From contig CAKQKA010000071.1 in NCBI GenBank assembly GCA_934247855.1, positions 1 to 8,459 of the forward strand: DNA of 8,459 nt. Direction: 5' to 3'. The DNA comes from an uncultured Clostridia bacterium. Its GTDB lineage: Bacteria > Bacillota > Clostridia > Christensenellales > Borkfalkiaceae. Every line of letters begins with the position of its first letter. Within the stretch, counting starts at the first letter, position 1. Both the position numbers and the translations under genes were made by a program. Positions 5,420 through 8,459 of this stretch are shown here, one piece after another. Below the pieces are notes generated by a model, which ran no database searches, was not told where the DNA came from, and saw only the letters and a program-made list of their open reading frames with translations.

Positions 5420-7618
5420 ATGAAAATAAATTTAAAAAAATTCGGTTATAGAGGTATTATTTGTTCGGTTATAACGCTCGGTTTTGTCTTACTTGCCTTT
5501 TTTCGTTTCGATTACAGTTATAAGCGTTTTTTCGAGAGTATTATCGATTTCGGACTGTCATTTAAGTATTTTTTTGAATACATATTTTTAGACATCACCG
5601 AAGGCATGCCTTCGGTTGCGGAATTTTCTCGCGTGCCGTATGTTCCGCCGTTCTTTTTACCCGCCTCGTGGGAAGAATTTAAACAATTATGGGCACTTTA
5701 TTGGCAGTTGATTGTTTCATCCGAAAATATAGGCGAATATCTCGATTTTACAGGCACTTTGCTTTTAAATTTAAGCCGTTTTCTTATTATCGCCCTGCCA
5801 ATTATTTTTATTGCTTTTTCTTTCGTTGAACACGCTTTTCATAAACAAAATAACGATGATAATAAGCAAAGCAAACTGCTCATAAGATTTAAAAAGTTCG
5901 TCGATAAAGTATACAATCCGATTAAAAATTGGTGTAAAAATTCACTCCAATACCTGAAAGACAATTGCGTTTGGTTGTATTTGTGGTTGGTGATTTGGTT
6001 ATTCAGTTTTAATTTTGCGACGATAATTATTGAATTTTTTGCATTCTATTTTTATTTTGTTTGCTCATTCGATTTTTTACATCTTTATGTTCAGGTCGCA
6101 AAACTTTTAATCGATTTATCGATTGTAATATTTTTTCTGCCCCTACCTGTTTGGATCATTATCGGTTATGCCGTGTTTTGCGCCGTTCGGCGAAAAATCG
6201 GCTATGCAAGACTTAACCATAACGAGCAAACTAACCGTCGCTTTATAAACGACCTGCCGATTGTTTTTATGATTGTCGGTTCAATGGGAACCGGGAAGAC
6301 CACTATGCTTACCGATACCGCGCGTTCGGTTGAGGTTATATTCCGCAACAAGGCGTTTGAACTGCTTCTTGACAACGATTTGAAATTTCCTGACTTTCCT
6401 TGGATAAACCTTGAACGTTATATAAAGCAATGCATGGAACGGCATGAAATTTATAATCTGGCAACAATAAGAAAACGAATTGATTCTTTAAAGGCATTGT
6501 TTTATTTGAGCATATCGGATAACCCTGCATACCAAAAAGCGGCTCGCCGCAGATGTCGGCGTAAGTTCGGACTGATAGATATTTGCTTCGGCTATGATTT
6601 TGAACGCTATGGTTTATATTATGACGATAAATTAAAGGTCGTTGACGTATGGGAAATAATCGACAATTACGCCCGATTATACTTTATTTATGTTATCGAA
6701 AGTTCGCTTATGTTTGCAAATTTGTCTATACGTTCGGACGAGATACTTTTATCCGCAGGAAATTTTCCGGGTTGGAACGATGATTTTTTCAAAACAGACA
6801 GTCGGACTATCGATTGTTATGCGCGGCACTCTCATATTCTTGATTACGATTCACTTCGTTTAGGGCGTAAAGTATGTGAAAATGACAAGTTTCGTAATAG
6901 TTTCGAGTTTGGCATTGTCGTTACCACCGAAATCGGCAAGGAACGCGGCAACGCGCTTGAGAATATCGAAAAGAAGAAATCGGACGATGAAGCAAATCCT
7001 AAAAACGACGGGTTCGATAATTGGTTAAAAATGTCGCGACACTTGGCAACGGTCGATAACTACCCGTTCATAAAAGTACATACCGATGAACAAAGATTGT
7101 CTTCCTGGGGCGCAAACGCGCGTGATTTGTGCAAAATAATCGATATCAGAAGCCGCAGTGATTTACATCTTCTAATGCCCGGTTTTACGCTCGCCGAATT
7201 TATTTTTTCATGGCTCGAACCGAAATTTAACAATAAATATTATACCTATCGTTATAATCGGTCAGATAACACTCTGCTTATGTACTTATTAAAAGGTGCT
7301 TTTTCGCGGTTCTACAATTGGTATAAAGGCATATATAACACATTCGGGTGTTACTGTCTGAACCTCAACGTTCAGCGCGGAACGCTCGACGATGAAGCCG
7401 AAAAAGCATGCTATTATATTTCCACAAAAAAGGCATACGGAAGAGTGTTTGCGACCGATTGTCACGGTGATTTCTTTCTGAAAAAATCGTTAGAATCTGA
7501 GTTCGGTATTGTAGATATACCAGAATATGAGTCCGAGCGCGCAACGCTTGACGAACTCAAGCAACAAAATAGTTATTTCATTCGTGAACTCGATAATATT
7601 ACTAAAAATTTAAAGTGA
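5420..7618 (+). CDS. Polytopic membrane P-loop NTPase, Zot/HerA-FtsK-like, possible filamentous-phage-type assembly ATPase
   Basis: The protein has 732 residues from ATG 5420. GTG 5408 would add MWWC, and the start is not certain. Hydrophobic segments lie at about 11-29, 116-136, 183-216 and 222-257, the last two long enough for one or two passes each. A cytoplasmic NTPase domain follows. The Walker A motif is GSMGTGKTT at 287-295. A hydrophobic strand ending in acid, IVVTTE (499-504), then IGKERGN is the best Walker B candidate. A later strand with TDEQR (555-559) and GANARDL fits the sensor region of this NTPase class. Conserved-looking stretches lie at 448-457 (NFPGWNDDFF) and 469-482 (RHSHILDYDSLRLG). 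The C-terminus (about 703-732) is polar and perhaps coiled coil. Zot/pI proteins drive extrusion of filamentous phage and normally carry the ATPase first and one membrane segment after it; here the order is reversed. VirD4/TcpA-type coupling proteins do have N-terminal membrane segments, so a DNA-transfer role is the main alternative. NTPase: confident. Subfamily: tentative. Confidence 0.8.
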   Translation: MKINLKKFGYRGIICSVITLGFVLLAFFRFDYSYKRFFESIIDFGLSFKYFFEYIFLDITEGMPSVAEFSRVPYVPPFFLPASWEEFKQLWALYWQLIVSSENIGEYLDFTGTLLLNLSRFLIIALPIIFIAFSFVEHAFHKQNNDDNKQSKLLIRFKKFVDKVYNPIKNWCKNSLQYLKDNCVWLYLWLVIWLFSFNFATIIIEFFAFYFYFVCSFDFLHLYVQVAKLLIDLSIVIFFLPLPVWIIIGYAVFCAVRRKIGYARLNHNEQTNRRFINDLPIVFMIVGSMGTGKTTMLTDTARSVEVIFRNKAFELLLDNDLKFPDFPWINLERYIKQCMERHEIYNLATIRKRIDSLKALFYLSISDNPAYQKAARRRCRRKFGLIDICFGYDFERYGLYYDDKLKVVDVWEIIDNYARLYFIYVIESSLMFANLSIRSDEILLSAGNFPGWNDDFFKTDSRTIDCYARHSHILDYDSLRLGRKVCENDKFRNSFEFGIVVTTEIGKERGNALENIEKKKSDDEANPKNDGFDNWLKMSRHLATVDNYPFIKVHTDEQRLSSWGANARDLCKIIDIRSRSDLHLLMPGFTLAEFIFSWLEPKFNNKYYTYRYNRSDNTLLMYLLKGAFSRFYNWYKGIYNTFGCYCLNLNVQRGTLDDEAEKACYYISTKKAYGRVFATDCHGDFFLKKSLESEFGIVDIPEYESERATLDELKQQNSYFIRELDNITKNLK
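5597..5616. repeat. Perfect 20-bp palindrome inside the ATPase gene
   Basis: ACCGAAGGCA (5597-5606) is followed directly by its exact reverse complement (5607-5616). As RNA or single-stranded DNA it forms an 8-bp stem with a CATG loop. It encodes residues 60-66 (TEGMPSV) of the loop after the first membrane segment. No T-run follows, so it is not a terminator. Confidence 0.85.
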
Positions 7619-7627
7619 GGTAAATTT

Positions 7628-7918
7628 ATGAAAAATAGACAAAAGAAAAAGATTTCAAAATCTTTTCGGAATGGCTTTAATTGGGGGCGAATAACTACAC
7701 GTAAGCATTTTGACGATGATGGCGAATTGGGTTTACGTAAAGCCGATAAAATGTCGTCAACGTGTAACAAATATGCTTCCGATAAATCTTTAAAAAAGAC
7801 TAAATCAGGTCGTTCTTTATCCTATTCTTTACGACAGTATTACAAAGGTATAGCCGTTGGTTCTTTGTACGAGTACAATGCTATAACTGTCTATGATAAG
7901 AATAAAAAGGATAATTAA
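7628..7918 (+). CDS. Small basic protein of unknown function (96 aa)
   Basis: The start is supported by GTGAGGT (7615-7621), which overlaps the stop of the ATPase gene, at normal spacing to ATG 7628. The protein has 24 Lys/Arg against 9 Asp/Glu and no membrane segment or signal peptide. The N-terminus (NRQKKKISKSFR) and the middle (SLKKTKSGR) are strongly basic, and a Tyr-rich segment follows (RQYYKGIAVGSLYEYN). The composition suggests nucleic-acid or acidic-partner binding in the cytoplasm. Being last but one in the operon, after an assembly or transfer ATPase, it could be a single-stranded-DNA-binding or DNA-processing accessory protein, but no fold is recognisable and this is only inference. 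Confidence 0.75.
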   Translation: MKNRQKKKISKSFRNGFNWGRITTRKHFDDDGELGLRKADKMSSTCNKYASDKSLKKTKSGRSLSYSLRQYYKGIAVGSLYEYNAITVYDKNKKDN

Positions 7919-7932
7919 AATGAGGTAGAATT

Positions 7933-8355
7933 ATGAGAAGAAATAAGAACGTATCAAAAAAAATACCTAATGGATCTATACTCCATACTCGCGATGAGTA
8001 TTTTCATAATGAAGGCAAGTATCGTAAAAGTGGATATAAAAATAAAGGCAATTATAGAAAAGTCGTAGTTATAGACAGTAACCGACGTGATGATCTTGCC
8101 GTCGTTAAATTACATAAAAGTTCAGGAACTGAGTTGCCTTCAAAAAGGGCTTTTTATAAACCGATTGTTGAAACTTTGGATGACGAAAACAAGCGTATTC
8201 GCGCAAGTTTTGGAAAAAGCGGGAAATTTATAGCAAAAGGAAAACCTTTGTCGCAAAGAGATGTTTCAGCAATAAAAAAAGATTGTTTTAATAATCCTAA
8301 ATATCGTTTTAAAAATCGAAAAAAAGTGCAACGAATAAAAAATCGTAATAAATAA
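7933..8355 (+). CDS. Basic protein of unknown function with a central beta segment (140 aa)
   Basis: ATGAGGTAGAATT leads directly into ATG 7933, 14 bases after the previous stop. The protein has 40 Lys/Arg against 13 Asp/Glu and no export signal. A central, less basic block (about 42-85) reads as strands: YRKVVVIDS, DDLAVVKLH, then FYKPIVETLDDE. The pattern is loosely reminiscent of small SH3-like barrels such as the PemK/MazF class, but no catalytic residue set can be assigned and toxin function is not claimed. The last 30 residues are nearly all Lys, Arg and Asn, with few acids. A role in binding nucleic acid is likely from composition. The gene ends against a minus-strand terminator, which closes the plus-strand operon. 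Confidence 0.75.
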   Translation: MRRNKNVSKKIPNGSILHTRDEYFHNEGKYRKSGYKNKGNYRKVVVIDSNRRDDLAVVKLHKSSGTELPSKRAFYKPIVETLDDENKRIRASFGKSGKFIAKGKPLSQRDVSAIKKDCFNNPKYRFKNRKKVQRIKNRNK

Positions 8356-8386
8356 AAAAATGACTCAAGGCTACGAGCCATGAGTC
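8354..8386 (-). terminator. Intrinsic terminator for a minus-strand transcript entering from the right
   Basis: GACTCA (8362-8367) pairs with TGAGTC (8381-8386), and GGCT (8369-8372) pairs with AGCC (8376-8379), separated by one A-A mismatch and with an ACG loop. Seven A residues at 8354-8360 give a run of seven T after the hairpin on the minus strand. On the plus strand no T-run follows, so the signal works from right to left. Confidence 0.65.
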
Positions 8387-8401
8387 TCCTAACATCGCAT
8401 T

Positions 8402-8459
8402 TCAGCGAAGAACGTCACCTTTCGGTGCTCGCTTGTTCTTCAAGAGAACGTTATCATTA
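8402..8459 (-). CDS. Possible C-terminal end of a converging minus-strand gene
   Basis: Reading the minus strand from the right edge, one frame stays open for 18 codons (ending APKGDVLR) to a TGA at 8404-8402. That stop lies 15 bases before the hairpin of the minus-strand terminator, which is what the end of a gene should look like. The piece is too short to identify and an 18-codon open frame can occur by chance, so the terminator is the main support. Confidence 0.3.
   Translation of the reverse strand, partial: NDNVLLKNKRAPKGDVLR
8404..8449. repeat. Overlapping inverted repeats at the right edge
   Basis: Several competing stems occur here. CACC (8416-8419) pairs with GGTG (8424-8427) around a TTTC loop, and can sit inside AGCGA (8404-8408) with TCGCT (8429-8433). 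GAAGAAC (8407-8413) can instead pair with GTTCTTC (8435-8441), and GTTCT (8435-8439) with AGAAC (8445-8449). Only one set can form at once. If the minus-strand gene is real this is coding DNA; if not, it may be the start of a structured intergenic region. Confidence 0.45.

Noticed and set aside
7933..8355. Toxin call for the 140-residue protein based on a PemK/MazF-like strand pattern
   Set aside because: The similarity is limited to a strand-like block. The expected catalytic residues cannot be assigned and no antitoxin pairing is clear.
8154..8381. Minus-strand open frame of 75 codons opposite the last basic protein
   Set aside because: It starts within the minus-strand terminator hairpin and is antisense to a well supported gene. 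It is Phe-rich because it is opposite Lys codons.
1..8459. tRNA or rRNA genes, CRISPR arrays, insertion sequences and riboswitches
   Set aside because: No cloverleaf, no regularly spaced short repeats with spacers, no transposase or terminal inverted repeats, and no long untranslated leader that could hold a riboswitch were seen.

Overview
The window is AT-rich, densely packed DNA from what looks like a Gram-positive anaerobe of the Bacillota, probably a gut Clostridia relative, or a mobile element of one. The evidence is the AGGAG/GAGGT-type ribosome binding sites, the normal use of TGA as a stop, the low G+C, and a secreted protein carrying Cys/His 'IPALGH' repeats of the kind common in gut Clostridia surface proteins. 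No rRNA, tRNA, transposase, integrase, CRISPR array or metabolic gene is visible.

Layout, left to right. (1) 1-209: the 3' end of a beta-rich protein that starts outside the window. (2) 220-258: a strong intrinsic terminator-like hairpin, immediately followed by the ribosome binding site of the next gene. (3) 276-1871: a membrane-tethered extracellular protein with seven Cys/His repeats and a duplicated Trp-rich C-terminal domain. (4) 1889-4930: a 1013-residue exported protein with a signal peptide, one C-terminal membrane anchor and a Lys-rich tail. (5) 4932-5168 and 5168-5326: two small genes, coupled to the gene before them, the second coding for a 52-residue membrane or lipoprotein-like peptide. 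(6) 5420-7618: a polytopic membrane P-loop NTPase with a Zot/HerA-FtsK-like organisation. (7) 7628-7918 and 7933-8355: two small, very basic proteins. (8) The right edge holds an intrinsic terminator that fits the minus strand, the possible tail of a converging minus-strand gene, and overlapping inverted repeats.

All complete genes lie on the plus strand, and all but one follow the previous gene within about 20 bases or overlap it (there is a 93-base gap before the NTPase), so they probably form one operon. The order is: terminator, surface proteins, large exported protein with a C-terminal anchor, tiny membrane protein, membrane P-loop NTPase, small basic proteins. This resembles the filamentous-phage (inovirus) order of coat gene, terminator, pIII adhesin, pVI, pI/Zot assembly ATPase. 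The sizes are far larger than in classical inoviruses, and the membrane segments of the NTPase lie before rather than after the ATPase domain. My leading hypothesis is a divergent inovirus-like assembly or surface-display module in a Gram-positive host. The main alternative is an uncharacterised conjugation or secretion locus with a VirD4/TcpA-like ATPase. No function is proven by the sequence alone, and no database search was possible.
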